Shown: positions 37,236 through 48,412 of the stretch, piece by piece
Layout of the letters: each line of letters opens with the position of its first letter
Numbering within the stretch: the first letter of the stretch is position 1
Assembly: GCF_040412425.1 (NCBI RefSeq)
Contig: NC_089741.1
Coordinates: forward strand, 36,036,522 to 36,100,521
Length of the DNA stretch: 64,000 nt
Direction: 5' to 3'
From: Macrobrachium rosenbergii
Taxonomy: Eukaryota > Arthropoda > Malacostraca > Decapoda > Palaemonidae
Position numbers and translations under genes: made by a program
The notes under the pieces: generated by a model
The model's input: the letters and a program-made list of their open reading frames with translations, nothing else
The model's database searches: none
Told to the model about the DNA's origin: nothing

Positions 37236-37538
37236 CAAAGTAAATTTGACCAAATATGCATATATGCTGTAAGTAATTCATACGTCAGTACAACTTCATG
37301 CTGACCTGTGATGCAGTATGTACTGAAGATTCCAACGTATTATTAACGTATGAATGTACGTACAGAAATTATCTTACACTTTCACGTGCATTTACAAATA
37401 CGCAGAGGGTGTGTCTGAGTATGTAGTAGAAGATTCTGAGGTAAAATTTTACACGGGAATATACATACATATGCGGGCGCGTGTAGGGGGCTCATGATGG
37501 GAATGTAATGAAGATTCAAGGGTAAACTTTGCGTATAA

Positions 37539-37540
<2 letters not shown>

Positions 37541-37600
<60 letters not shown>
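37541..37600. repeat. TC microsatellite
   Basis: About 29 TC units. Confidence 0.97.
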
Positions 37601-38590
37601 ACCAAGAAAATGCCATTTACATATCTGTAAAGTTTATGGGCATGTGATGAAAATCTCAGGGAAAATTTGACCTATGAATATACACACGTATACATGCATA
37701 TTTGTTTGTTTATGCCAAACTCAAAACTCAGAGAGTGCTTTTTATACACCGGTGAAGTTCACGGTAAACTAAAAGTTTATAATAGATTCGATTACATAAG
37801 GTTGTCAAAAGATCTGGCATTTCCAAAACATATGAAAAGCCCCAAATTATTCAGGAAGGTTAAAAAAATTGTAATGATTCTGAATATTTATTGAGATTAC
37901 ACATAAATGTATGAGTGATTTCCACAAGCAATAGTCTGACAAGCGACGGAAGAGGTAGCCATTGCACGAGTTTAATTATAGACAAGAAAGGAAAATCAAA
38001 GTTGTTGTTATTCAGATACTTTCAAGAAGATCAAGAGAGCTGTTTGCAAGACTTATAAAAAAAGGAATCTTTGAATAATTTAATTTTCTTGGTATATCAC
38101 GCGTGAAAAAGTTTCCAAGTCCATAATTTTAATCACATAACTGCCCCACCTCAGTTGGACTTATCAAAGTTCTGTCACAACTCTGAAGCAGTTTTAAGCT
38201 TGATTGTTGAATATAGTTTAGAAATTATTCATTTCATACGCAGACAAACTTTTTATAAACTGTGCTTAATGTCATGTATTATAAGTGTATGTGATTGATT
38301 AATGGATGTTCGTGCCGACTAAGTTTTGAACGATACCGCTGAATTTTCATCCTTCAATTCCTATTTCGTAGCTTTTTCGAAAGGAATACGGTAATGATTA
38401 TTGTCATACATGCATTTATTCATGGATAACACGTACAATTTTTGCAGCTCTTCCTAGAATTCTGTTAAGTCGGCAAAATATTTATCAACTTTAAAAGGTG
38501 ACAGTCTGGTTTTCAGTTGCTGTTAAAGATTTGTCATTATTTAGTTTAGTTTGTCATCGTTTGGCAGGTAGGATTCCGCCAATTTTGGCT
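37601..38590. other. No gene recognised
   Basis: AT-rich. The 75-codon frame at 37667-37894 is open but matches nothing I know. Confidence 0.4.
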
Positions 38591-38599
38591 TCGCATAGG

Positions 38600-39085
38600 A
38601 CCACTGCCAACATAGGAACAACAAAGGTGTTGCCAATATGTGCACTGTCGACAGACATTGCCAATATAGTACTGCCTAAACACACTACCAATTAGGGCAT
38701 TACTTAAGACATTATCAGCATGGGCACTGCTTACAGACATTGCCAATATAGTACTGCCCTAAATGCATTACCAATATAGGCACTGCTTACAGACGCTGTT
38801 AACATGGGCTGCCTATAGACACTGCCAACATGGGCACTGCCTATAGACACTGCCAGTATAGCACTGCTAAACTCACTACCAGTAAAGTCACTCCTTACGG
38901 ATATTACCAACATGGGCACTGCTATAGACACTGCCAGTATAGTACTGCCCCTAAACTCACTACCAAGAAATGCATTGCTTAAAGACACTGCCAACATGTG
39001 CACCGTCTGAATACACTGCCAGTATGGAAACTGCCTACTGCAGCATAGGCTCCACATAAAATCACTGCCAACATAGGCACCACCC
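38600..39085. repeat. 24-27-bp minisatellite in degenerate form
   Basis: Repeated ACTGCCAACATGGGCACTGC, CTATAGACACTGCCAGTATAG and CACTACCAATATAGGCACTG segments, about 18-20 units. Alternation of CAACATGGGC and CAGTATAGTAC types suggests a dimeric higher-order unit. The Ser/Gly/Arg-rich minus frames are its translations. Confidence 0.85.
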
Positions 39086-39187
39086 AAGCCGTAGACGGGG
39101 TGGATGCTTTAAGATTCAGTGCAAGTTTCACCTATCTTCATTTCACTCGTCATGTCCTTTGTTTTTGCAGCTTGCAGCGATCGATTA

Positions 39188-39190
<3 letters not shown>

Positions 39191-39243
<53 letters not shown>
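39191..39243. repeat. TC microsatellite
   Basis: About 26 TC units. GA runs at 39345-39391 and (GT)n at 39479-39513 follow nearby. Confidence 0.95.
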
Positions 39244-39250
<7 letters not shown>

Positions 39251-39349
39251 GGAGTGCTTTTATGTCTGTAACAGAAAACAAGCATGACAGTACAAAAGGA
39301 CAGCTGTGTGTCACCTGTGTCACGCAACGGTGCAATCAAGAATTGAGAG

Positions 39350-39387
<38 letters not shown>

Positions 39388-39478
39388 AGTGTGTTGATAA
39401 AGGAGTAATATTAAATGTAACTTCTCCTCCAAAGAAAGCACAAGTAAGTCATGTACTCGAGCATATATCTTCGTACAG

Positions 39479-39516
<38 letters not shown>

Positions 39517-39698
39517 TCGAGAGAAGGCAGGTAAGGGGGGGGCGGACGGCGAGGGAGCGTGAATATAGCCAGATGCTGATAATCTTAGAAGAAAACAAAG
39601 CAACCACGCCGTACTGTGCGGTACATATGTTGCCAGATCATCAGACAATAATAGTTACTGAAATGCTTTAGAAGCCAGGTTTATGAGTCTGCGGACTT

Positions 39699-39812
39699 GC
39701 CCGGTGGTGTAGCTTGAAAAAGGACGCTATCTCGCAGTCATGAAAAGGGGATAATTCATACACATGTAAAATATTTCGTTCTGTGTGAATTCAGCGTTCG
39801 ATCCACCGCTGG
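39699..39812 (+). repeat. Degenerate tRNA-like sequence (possible SINE head)
   Basis: GCCCGGTGGTGTAGCTTGAA resembles a tRNA 5' end and D arm. CTATCTCGCAGTCATGA resembles an anticodon arm. GCGTTCGATCCACCGCTGG resembles a T arm and the 3' acceptor strand (CGGTGG can pair with CCACCG). The spacing is expanded by an AT-rich insert, so it cannot fold as a working tRNA. Confidence 0.4.
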
Positions 39813-40129
39813 TCTGATGTCGAGAGACCTCTGTCTGCTATTTTCGTGCGTTTTGCCACATTTATTTTGTAAATAATGCCTCTGCGAGGGAATTCATTGC
39901 TCCATGCATGGGAATTTTGTAGATTTGCTTTATTCTTTAATTAATGTGTCTGTTGCTGAGTATAAAATTTTCCATAGAATAATAATGTTATATATATTTT
40001 TTCAATTTTCACATAATGTTGTCATTCTAACACTTGTTTCATTGTCCCCTTCTTTCCTATTGTTTCTTTATTCCTGTTTCTCGTGTATTCTATTGCTAGT
40101 TCCTCTGACCTGACTTCTTAGCATGAGAT

Positions 40130-40385
40130 TCGAGGACACTCTCCCCCTTAGAATGATGTTCAATGGATTTCCTTCTTAAAATTAAGTTTAAGGATTTTTT
40201 TTTTTGTCTCTTAGAATGAGGTAGGAAGACACTTTTCTTACCGTGTAGAATGACTATGGAAGACATTCTCCCCAATTAGAATGAGGTTCGAGGGCTATTC
40301 GTCACTTAGAATGGGGTTAGAAACCCATTATTCTCTTTGAGTGAGGTTGAGGACATTCTTCCGCTAGAAAGAGTTTCAAAGACAT
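40130..40385. repeat. Degenerate 35-40-bp tandem repeat
   Basis: About seven copies of TTAGAATGAGGTTCGAGGAC followed by ATTCTCCCC-like sequence, with many substitutions. Confidence 0.7.
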
Positions 40386-40451
40386 TGCTTTTTATCAACC
40401 CTTTCTGGTATTAACTGCTTGCAGTGTTAATCCTGGCCTTTCATTATTATT

Positions 40452-40454
<3 letters not shown>

Positions 40455-40520
<66 letters not shown>
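40455..40520. repeat. GA microsatellite
   Basis: About 33 GA units directly after ATTATTATTATT. Confidence 0.97.
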
Positions 40521-40522
<2 letters not shown>

Positions 40523-40860
40523 AGAATTATCACAAACTATAAATGCTTAACAACAAAATGATTGAGGTTCAGAATAAATAGATGCTATAAATTTGTTATG
40601 TATGTCATCATACAAAACACGAGATTCCGTATAAAAAGCATCGTACAATGATATTCTAAACGACGTACAGAAAATGAATGAGAGGCAGGCTTTTGGAGAA
40701 GTGATGCCCTGTCAGGTAAGGGCATTTAAAGGATGCCGCGAGATTGCAAGACCATTTGTTTTGCCTGTACCACTCCGGGTTAGGATGGCTGCTAAGTTTG
40801 CAAATCAACGCTTGCAACTGCGTGCTCTTGTTTGATGGAAGTTGCAGCGTTCATTATCTG

Positions 40861-40884
40861 TTAACATGATAGTGGATGTTTATA

Positions 40885-40951
<67 letters not shown>

Positions 40952-41035
40952 GTAATTGATTCCTTGTGGCTATTACAATTACATATATATCTGGTAAAAA
41001 GTGACCAGTAGAGTCTATATGTTAGTGGATGTTTA

Positions 41036-41096
<61 letters not shown>

Positions 41097-41190
41097 GTAA
41101 TTGATTCCTTGTGGCTATTACAATTACATATATATCTGTAAAATGTGACCAGTAGATTCTTCTACATGTTAAGTGTATGTTTACACATTC

Positions 41191-41221
<31 letters not shown>

Positions 41222-41222
41222 C
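40861..41222. repeat. Three tandem units, each carrying a TC microsatellite
   Basis: GTTAGTGGATGTTTACATTC, then (TC)n, then AGGTAATTGATTCCTTGTGG, CTATTACAATTACATATATA and GTGACCAGTAGA. TC lengths differ between copies. Confidence 0.9.
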
Positions 41223-41737
41223 CCGGTGTCAGTTCTTGATGATGAAGGGACGATGTTAGCTCCTTGCCTTAAAATCTCAGTAGCACACTTCTGTTACCTT
41301 AAAGACTGAATTATTTCACCCGTTGTCAGTCGACTGTTTTTGGGCTGACGTGGGGCGAAGAGAACAACAAATCAAAACGTATCGAGTATGAAAAATGGTG
41401 GGTGGAGGTAGAGGACATCCTCCTGGACGAGTTAATCCCCCTCCCTCCCCCCCCTCCAAGGCGGAAATCCCTCGTCAGAAATTCTCCATGAAAACTGACA
41501 ACGAGACTAAATGCATTTCCGGGTATTCAGGTCAACCCGTTTTGTTCGTAGGAACGAGTCCTTTGTGCTTGGCGCGCCGTGGGAGATACAGAGGATTGCG
41601 TAGGCACTCCTACTGCATGACGTCACCAACCTACAGGTTGCAGGCTGCTGGTGGGCACTGGCAGGATAATTTCCAGTCCGCATTGGCAGGCGTTTCTCAT
41701 TGCCGTTTAGAGATATCGAAAGAGCTGTTTTTTTATC
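41223..41737. other. Unassigned, GC-richer stretch
   Basis: The frame 41395-41745 is open for 116 codons across a comparatively GC-rich stretch, but it shows no recognisable domain or flanking splice sites and it runs into the repeat at 41738. Not called as a gene. Confidence 0.4.
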
Positions 41738-42032
41738 CCCTGTAGCTGAGTAGTGCCGTCAGTGCACCTGTAGACATTACTTATTGCGGTTCTTTGCAGC
41801 GTTCCTTCGACCCCTAGCTGCAGCCTGTTATTCCTTTAACTGTACCTCCGTTCATATTCTCTTTCTTCCATCTCACTGTCCACCTTCTCCTAACAATTGA
41901 TTCATAGGGCAACTGTGAGGTTTTCCTCCTGGTACACCTTTCAAGCCATCTTACTGTCAGCATCCGTTTCAGCGCTGAATGACCTCATATGTCACAGGGC
42001 TTGGCCTATGTCCTAAATTCTATATATTCTAA
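41738..42032 (+). repeat. Hairpin-capped interspersed repeat, copy 7
   Basis: GTAGTGCCGTCAGTGCACCT followed at once by GTAGACATT, so the GCGGTGCACT half of the first stem is deleted. The 3' part, GCGCTGAATGACCTCATATG, is complete. Confidence 0.88.
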
Positions 42033-42373
42033 ACGGTTTTATACAGCACTAGTCGAGTACGTTTTGTAGTCCATTATTCACAAATATTCTTATTAAGACT
42101 CATCTAGCTTAACCTAGGTGATGACTGGTCTATACTTCATAAACCATATATTTACCAAAGTCATCGTTGCGTTATCTTAGAATGAATTAATGTCCTTGCA
42201 ATATCGCAACGAATTTGCAAATGCCGTTCGTTTATTGGTCAACATGTCCACAACCTTCGTTGTCAATCATTTCCTGCACCAACTGATTTCTCGTTTTCCC
42301 TTTCAACTGTGTGATGATAAAAGTCTTGCGTTTCTTTATTCGTCATTTGTTGATTGATTGATTGATTATGAAA

Positions 42374-42428
42374 TTTAGGTCTTGAAGACCAGCGCCGGAA
42401 CCCATCAGGATTATTCAGCGCCGTAATG
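42374..42428 (-). repeat. Diverged end fragment related to the hairpin-capped repeat
   Basis: AAATTTAGGTCTTGAAGACC followed by AGCGCCGG and ATTCAGCGCCG has the layout of the family's 3' end on the minus strand, but with many changes. Confidence 0.45.
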
Positions 42429-42825
42429 AAGATGACACATATAAATTAATGATGTTATTGATAATGAAAAGGTGAATGACAACATACTGTACTAGTAAAA
42501 TTCAGTGTTAAAATATGAACGTAAAAATGAAAGAGTGATATTAGGTAAGAACCATAACAAATAATATATAAAACTTTTATATTTAAAATATATACATATA
42601 TAAAATAAATATGGTAAATCTTTAATAAATATACTAAATTATACATGATTAAAAAGATTACGTAACGAATTCACCTGGAAGAATTTTGCACTAAACCAGT
42701 TTTTATGACAAATACAAACATTCTGGTGCGGGAATCTAGCTACCACTTATCACTGGTGTGTCATACTAGCAACCATAGGCTATTTTTTTCTTTTTTGCTA
42801 TTTTTCAAATGACTGATTGATTGAT

Positions 42826-43062
42826 ATATAGATTTTAGGCATACGTGCCAAGCACTGGGAGCAACTAAGGCCATTCAGCGCTGAAACGGAAATTGACAGT
42901 GAAAAGTTTGAAAGGTGTAAAGAGGAAAATTTTTAGGAGAGGGTGGAAAGTAAGATGGAAGAAAGAGACTATGAAAGGGAGTACAGATAAAGGAACGAAA
43001 GGGGTTGAAGCTAAGGGCCGAAGGGACGCTGCAAAGAACCTCAAGTAATGCCTACGGTGAGA
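42826..43062 (-). repeat. Hairpin-capped interspersed repeat, copy 8
   Basis: Minus-strand copy with GCATACGTGCCAAGCACTGG, CATTCAGCGCTGAAACGG and GGGACGCTGCAAAGAACCTC. The GTGCAC stem end is missing. Confidence 0.88.
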
Positions 43063-43334
43063 GTGTGTTCGCCGTGACACCTTCTTTCAATAACAGCGAT
43101 GGATTGACTGTCGTTGGTGGCTGGAAACCCTCTTCAAAACGACGTATTGCTGGGATATTGATCCCCGAAATTCCAGCATAAGATTATATATCGTCTGCAT
43201 TGCCTCTGTATTTTAATTTCTTATTAGTCTCAGTGTTATTAGTTCATTCTTCCCTTCGATTTACAGTGATGTATGAAAAGATTTTTTTTTGTATTCTTAG
43301 AAGTCTGTTTTGAGTAAATTCTTTTTCCATGTTA

Positions 43335-43463
43335 TATTCTGTATTTCCCTTTACTTCCTCTTACTTCTTCCTGATGAACACCATAATATTCTTTTGGAAG
43401 CTTGAATTTTAAGTCAGTGGCCCTGTGGTTGGCTTGTTCCATAAGAATAGGGTTCTTCATCTT

Positions 43464-43508
<45 letters not shown>
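43335..43508 (-). repeat. ATT-tailed interspersed repeat, copy 4
   Basis: GAAGCTTGAATTTTAAGTCA, GTGGCCCTGTGGTTGGCTTG, GGGTTCTTCATCTTCTGAAT, then (AAT)n at 43467-43508. Confidence 0.88.
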
Positions 43509-43509
43509 T

Positions 43510-43588
43510 CCACATTCTTTGAAGCTTGAATTTCAAGTCAGTGGCCTCTGTGGTGGGCTTGTTCCATATGAATAGGGTTCATGTTCTG

Positions 43589-43650
<62 letters not shown>
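43510..43650 (-). repeat. ATT-tailed interspersed repeat, copy 5, beside a splice acceptor
   Basis: GAAGCTTGAATTTCAAGTCA, GTGGCCTCTGTGGTGGGCTT, then (AAT)n at 43591-43650. It is head-to-tail with copy 4. The AAT run stops about 28 bp before the exon of the PPP1R14-like gene and directly abuts its pyrimidine tract. Confidence 0.9.
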
Positions 43651-43651
<1 letters not shown>

Positions 43652-43678
43652 CCATCTCTTCTGTTTCTCCCTACACAG

Positions 43679-43921
43679 AGCGGGATGGAGGTAGGCGTGG
43701 CCTCATTATCATGCATGGTCGCCCAGTGGGATCCCCGATGACCGGGCACGGGGGCCCCAGGGCGAATTTGCACGTGGAGTTCGCGCAGTTGGGAGAGGTG
43801 AAGAAACGCAAGAGAAATACCTCGGCCAAGTATGGCGCTCATCAAATGTCCCTCATCAGGAAACGACTCAGGGGTGGAGATGTGGATGTTCGACCAACTA
43901 CAGTCTCTTTATCCAACGCCG
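43679..43921 (+). CDS. PPP1R14-like gene, exon A
   Basis: A strong acceptor (TCTTCTGTTTCTCCCTACACAG) ends at 43678, or at 43680 if the following AG is used. The frame is already open at 43681, so coding may begin in an upstream exon. Otherwise ATG 43711 or 43738 is the start; ATG 43685 has a better context but lies in another frame. HVEF is the likely counterpart of the (V/I)xF block before the phosphosite in vertebrate members. Frame 1 runs through KYGAHQMSLIRKRLR; after AGGGGT the conserved VEMWMFDQLQSLYPTP is in the next frame. The donor CCG|GTGGGT follows in phase 0. Confidence 0.8.
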
Positions 43922-44159
43922 GTGGGTTGAGACATATGATACCCCCTCTCTCGCTCTCATTCGCGGAAGATTCAACCTTCTTTTCCAGGTCATCATACGA
44001 TGTTGACAATATATTCGAGTCAGTTCAGATATTTTTGTTTCAGATAGCATAACCTCTCTCTCTCTCTCTTTCTCCAGCACAAGCGTCCATTCCAAGTCAT
44101 TGTATACGATATTGAAAATATATTCGAGTTATTTCAAATAATATTTACTTTTTTTCAAA

Positions 44160-44232
<73 letters not shown>

Positions 44233-44329
44233 AGGACCCCAACCGTCTTTTCCAGGTCATCGTATACGATGTTGAAAATATATCAGAGTTAATACAAATA
44301 TTGATTTTTGTTTCCAAATAACATTTACC

Positions 44330-44402
<73 letters not shown>

Positions 44403-44753
44403 GGTCATCGTATACGGCATTGAAATTACATTCGAGTTAACTTAAAGAATATATTTGTTTCCCATATAAGAAAAAAGCGGACACGTACCATTCCATGTCA
44501 TCTAATACAAGTAAAATAGTATTGATTTAACGAATATTTTCTTCTGATTTTCATTTGAATATATGAAGAAATGTTCGCGTTAATACCATATTAATAAAAC
44601 GTCACAACATAACTTGCAGTTGACCTTGAGTAAAACTCTTATCTCTCGGTTCTTATCTTGTTTACATTATTTGACTGTACTTTCGCTTGTTCTCACGTAC
44701 TGCATTGGTGTCTGGTTGTACAGGAAAGGAAGCTGATAATTCTGTAAGTGCTG

Positions 44754-44800
<47 letters not shown>

Positions 44801-46364
44801 AGAAGAGAGAGAGAGAGAGACTCAAACCAGCCGTTGTATAGTGTGAAATTTTTTCAGCTGTTCAGCTGTTGGAGTCTCTGGTAGTGAAGAACGGACTTAT
44901 TGTGTATGTAGTGTTGTTTTGAGAGAGAGAGGAGTTGGGGGTTACATGGTTATTGCATAAGCTTGAATGCTTTAAGTTGTAGGGTTCTCCAATAGTAATG
45001 AAATAACTCTACGTGTATTCACCAATGTTCACAAATATTCGTTGCTTGTTTTTATTTTTATACAACTTTTTATATTTAAGAAAACTTTCTTTTACCTGAG
45101 TAAACATTTTGTGCATAAGTATTAATTATTCATCTGTCTTACACAACTCGAAACCCGGAAATATTAACCAGATTAAATTACTGACAAGTTTTTTTATGGG
45201 TATATCAAGTATCATGTAGAAATTCTTGTTATTTATTTGTACTTGAAAGAATTCATTATTGTACTTACTAGCCTCTAGGACACAAGAGAACAGGATGACT
45301 GTGATTTTTCTTTATTCAGTTGTATGCATAAATGCATGTATATCATAAAATATATTATTGTCCATTACATTAACAGAGTAAGATTGAGGATCTAATGAAT
45401 AATATTCTTTTTACAGGAATTTCAATTTGCATTTTCATATGATAACATTATTTTATTCTTCCATGCATTTGTCGTTTTTATGTTCTAATCCTACTTTACT
45501 GATTATTTTGGCATTATTTTCAATTTTATATTACAGTATTCATTTCATGAGATAATTAAGCTCCCATACTTTATGACCACCAACACCTCCTAAAGCTGTT
45601 GAAACTGTCATTATTATTCATGTAAAAATATCACCTTCTGAAATCTTAATGAGAACCACGCTTGAATATCAGAATATAGCACCTAGTACTGACTGCTTTC
45701 CATTTCGCAGGAAGGGAAACACGAAGAAAAAGGAATTGGATCTTGACGAACTACTCGACATAGAGGGCGAATTAAAACGCAAAAAAAATTTTTATGGGAC
45801 AGTTTGGCTGATTGCAAACAATCAAAGGATAAAATTGAGGTAAGACCACTGTTTTGAGGTTGCTTGTTCAGGAATTCTAGAGATACAAGATTATTTTTAT
45901 TTTTCTACTTTTTATTTTGAAGTAGTTTAACAGGCTTACTTGGTCACATTCTATGTTCTCATAGGTGGAAACTGGAGCAAAGTCAGGTTTAAGGGGTTGG
46001 ACAGCTGAGTGGGAAGAAACTGAAAGGAACGAATGGCAAGAAACAAACTGGGTCTAAAGATGGGATATTGCTGTGGGTGCAAGGTGTAAAGTCGACTAAA
46101 CAGCCAGCGTCACTTAGGAATAAGGCCAATTTATCTGTGTTCTAGTGCCAGACATGAAGAGTATTGGAATTAATTGATTATTATGAAAATAATTTATATT
46201 GATTTTTAGTGCATTGTTATCCTTACAGTGCCACAGGGAAACAGCTATTCACAGTAATTACTAGTTATATAGTGAATGTGTTCAACATAAAGGTTAGACA
46301 GGGGATCTCATTTGGCCTTCATGAAAAGCAAAATCCTTGGGTAGCACATATATATATGTGAGAG

Positions 46365-46459
<95 letters not shown>

Positions 46460-48412
46460 GAGAGAACCGGCTCTATGACTTCAAATTAGATCTTCAGAAA
46501 TCAACAGTTAAAAATGATAACCTCAGTGATCACCTGAGAGCACGATACCAGACTAGACCTCTTGCACTGAGGGAATATTCAAAACAGACATATTATAAAG
46601 AGAATACACTCAATTTTACTGATGAAGAGAGAATAAATTGTAATGGCTGGGTTGGTTTTAACAAAGTAGCGTAACATATTGAGACGATGTTACACTACTC
46701 TCTTTTTTCAATGCAACCATTTGTCAGCAGCTGACCAAATGCTGATGCAAAAAAAAAGAGAATATGTTCAAAAGATTTCAAAAGACATACTACGAAGCAA
46801 ATGTTGCAACAGCATAAAGACTTTGTTTTTGTATGCATTGAACTAATAACACTACAGTGGGATAGAAAGTCAGAGGCTGAATGACAATTTTACTAAACAA
46901 ACTCCAAGAACTGAATGGAAGGCAGAGCAAGTCATATGTGGAGAGAAAACCATCATGGAATTTATTCAAACATGCTTTTATGACCATAGATGAGTGCTGT
47001 ACTGTAATTTGAAAATTGAGCGGAACATGAGATGGTTGAGAGCTGAGGAAAGTCTTAATAGTGAAAAAACCCACAGACAGGTGGTTTGTCAATGAGAGCC
47101 CTTGCTAGGCTGCCAAGGTCTTAGAGATACTCTGGAGAAAAAGACAAAGAGAGAAGATTCTACAAATTCCAGCAGAATTGATGACTAATATCTGTATGGA
47201 AGAGAGAGAAAAATTAAAGCAGGTAACCAGCACCTGTCTTTGAAATAAGGAGCATCTATAGAGCCACATTTGGTTTTGTTGAGGAGATGTGTTTCCAAAT
47301 ATTCCCAGTGACTGAGCTGTGCTCTTTCCTCTATTTTGATGGATATCAGCCTTGGTTTGTTTTCTGTTGCTTTAACATGCCTTCCACATTTGTTCATTTT
47401 TAGCTGCACAATTTCTAGTTTCCTAATTTGCTACTCTTCCCAATAAACATTTTACATCAGTGGAGTTAGGCATGAAATGAGTTCTTTCCTCTTGTCTCCT
47501 GTCTCATGTACTTGCTGCAGTTCCCTCATCTGGTTTTAGTCTCCTACTGGCATTTTTCACTATTTCTTGGGCTCCCTGGTGGTTTTGTATTGCCAGCCTC
47601 CAAATCTATTACTTTTCTGATTGACTGATCCTGCCCTTCTCACTCATGATATATCCAAACCATCTCTGGAAGTCTTTTGAGATGTTGGTCTGTTCTCCAG
47701 CCTTTTTAACCCTTTTTAAATCTTTTTTTATCTTTATATTTATGGGTATTATATTCTGTCAGTACATGGTGGCTGATTTTATTTCTGTCAAAGAAATTTT
47801 TATTAGCTTTGGAAACCACAGTATGACTTTTCTGTCTTCTTCAGCTGCCTTATCCTATATAAAATTTTCAGTTTAACTGGTAATTGGGTAAATTTGAAAC
47901 CTGATTTTTTTCCAATTGCTTCAGATACAAAAACAAACCACATGCTGTCCAGTATACTGTATTATTTGTTTTTACACCATATATTGAAAACTAATTCTTA
48001 TAAAGTTATTTGCTGTAAATTTTAAATATTCTTTTTAGATACAAAGCCTCCCATATTACCTCCAAGAAGTAGATAGAATGAGGTCATCAAATGTTTTGAA
48101 AGAGGCATAATCTATTTGTGTTTTAGGGTATGTGTCTGTAAATAAATTTTTCTTGTGCCATATTATAATGAATGAAGAAGATTCCATATACATCTTGCCT
48201 GTGTTGAGTCAGACCTGTGCTTTTGATAATGAAAATCAACATTGTTACAGTTGTATTTTGCAATAAATACTGTATCTGGGATCCACTTTAGATTTTCATG
48301 TCAAAGCAAGCTTTGGTTTATGCTATTATATCTCTATCTCTTTGATAACTGTGCTCCTTTGTCATTACAGAAATTTATTGATGAACTACTAGAACGGAGC
48401 AACCACCTGTAA
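43711..48412 (+). CDS. PPP1R14: PPP1R14-like protein phosphatase 1 inhibitor (CPI-17/PHI-1 family)
   Basis: The family inhibits the PP1 catalytic subunit in the cytosol when phosphorylated, which favours myosin light-chain phosphorylation. Three exons are recognised: 43711-43921, 45711-45839 and 48371-48412. In order they give a basic region and phosphosite loop (KKRKRNTSAKY), helix 1 (HQMSLIRKRLR, then VEMWMFDQLQSLY), the conserved ELDLDELLDIE segment, the helix FLWDSLADCKQSKDKIE, and a C-terminal helix KFIDELLERSNHL before TAA. This matches the family's KY..(E/H)..(L/I)RKRL-(V/L)E.W...QL..LY and (D/E)(I/V)D(V/I)DELL blocks. Length is about 126 residues from this ATG. Reading through needs one base less in a G run at 43871-43874 and one base more in the A run at 45781-45788. 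Introns are 43922-45710 and 45840-48370. The family call is firm. Whether the gene is intact or a pseudogene is open. Confidence 0.85.
43975..44565. repeat. Tandem units with TC microsatellites in intron 1
   Basis: Five diverged copies of CCAGGTCATCGTATACGATG, TTGAAAATATATTCGAGTTA and a TTTGTTTC(A/C) segment. The first four end in TC runs of different length (44063-44072, 44164-44229, 44333-44401). It starts 54 bp after the donor of exon A. Confidence 0.85.
44757..44821. repeat. GA microsatellite
   Basis: (GA)n with an AAGAAGAA interruption. Confidence 0.95.
45711..45839 (+). CDS. PPP1R14-like gene, exon B
   Basis: Acceptor CTTTCCATTTCGCAG ends at 45710 and the donor GAG|GTAAGA follows 45839. 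The first half reads KGNTKKKELDLDELLDIEGE in one frame. After the run of eight A (45781-45788) the conserved helix FLWDSLADCKQSKDKIE is in another frame, and it ends in phase 0 exactly at the donor, as exon C requires. Exon A ends in phase 0 but the DELL frame enters exon B out of phase from 45711. Either the acceptor is CAGGAAG|G at 45714, or a third small indel lies in the AGAAAAAGG run. Confidence 0.8.
46357..46466. repeat. GA microsatellite in intron 2
   Basis: About 110 bp of GA with a few AGG and AAAG interruptions. Confidence 0.97.
46471..46674 (+). other. Stop-free stretch with protein-like composition inside intron 2
   Basis: A 67-codon frame runs from the end of the GA repeat to a TAA at 46672, including LYDFKLDLQKSTVKNDNL and ALREYSKQTYYKENTLNF. 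It has no ATG at its start and so would need splicing or read-through from the GA repeat. Composition is mixed, unlike simple-repeat translations. I do not recognise it. It could be a captured retroelement piece or an alternative exon. Confidence 0.25.
48371..48412 (+). CDS. PPP1R14-like gene, terminal exon C
   Basis: Acceptor GTGCTCCTTTGTCATTACAG ends at 48370. The exon encodes KFIDELLERSNHL and stops at TAA 48410-48412. It joins in phase 0 to ...SKDKIE of exon B and aligns with the C-terminal F-I-x-x-L-L helix of PPP1R14 proteins. It lacks the extra tail of some vertebrate members. Confidence 0.8.
   Translation, partial: KFIDELLERSNHL

Noticed and set aside
44739..44746. Donor GTAAGT after an acceptor-like TTGTACAG at 44724, giving a 20-nt microexon in intron 1
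   Set aside because: Phase does not fit exon B, and the helix-1 residues expected there are already present in exon A.
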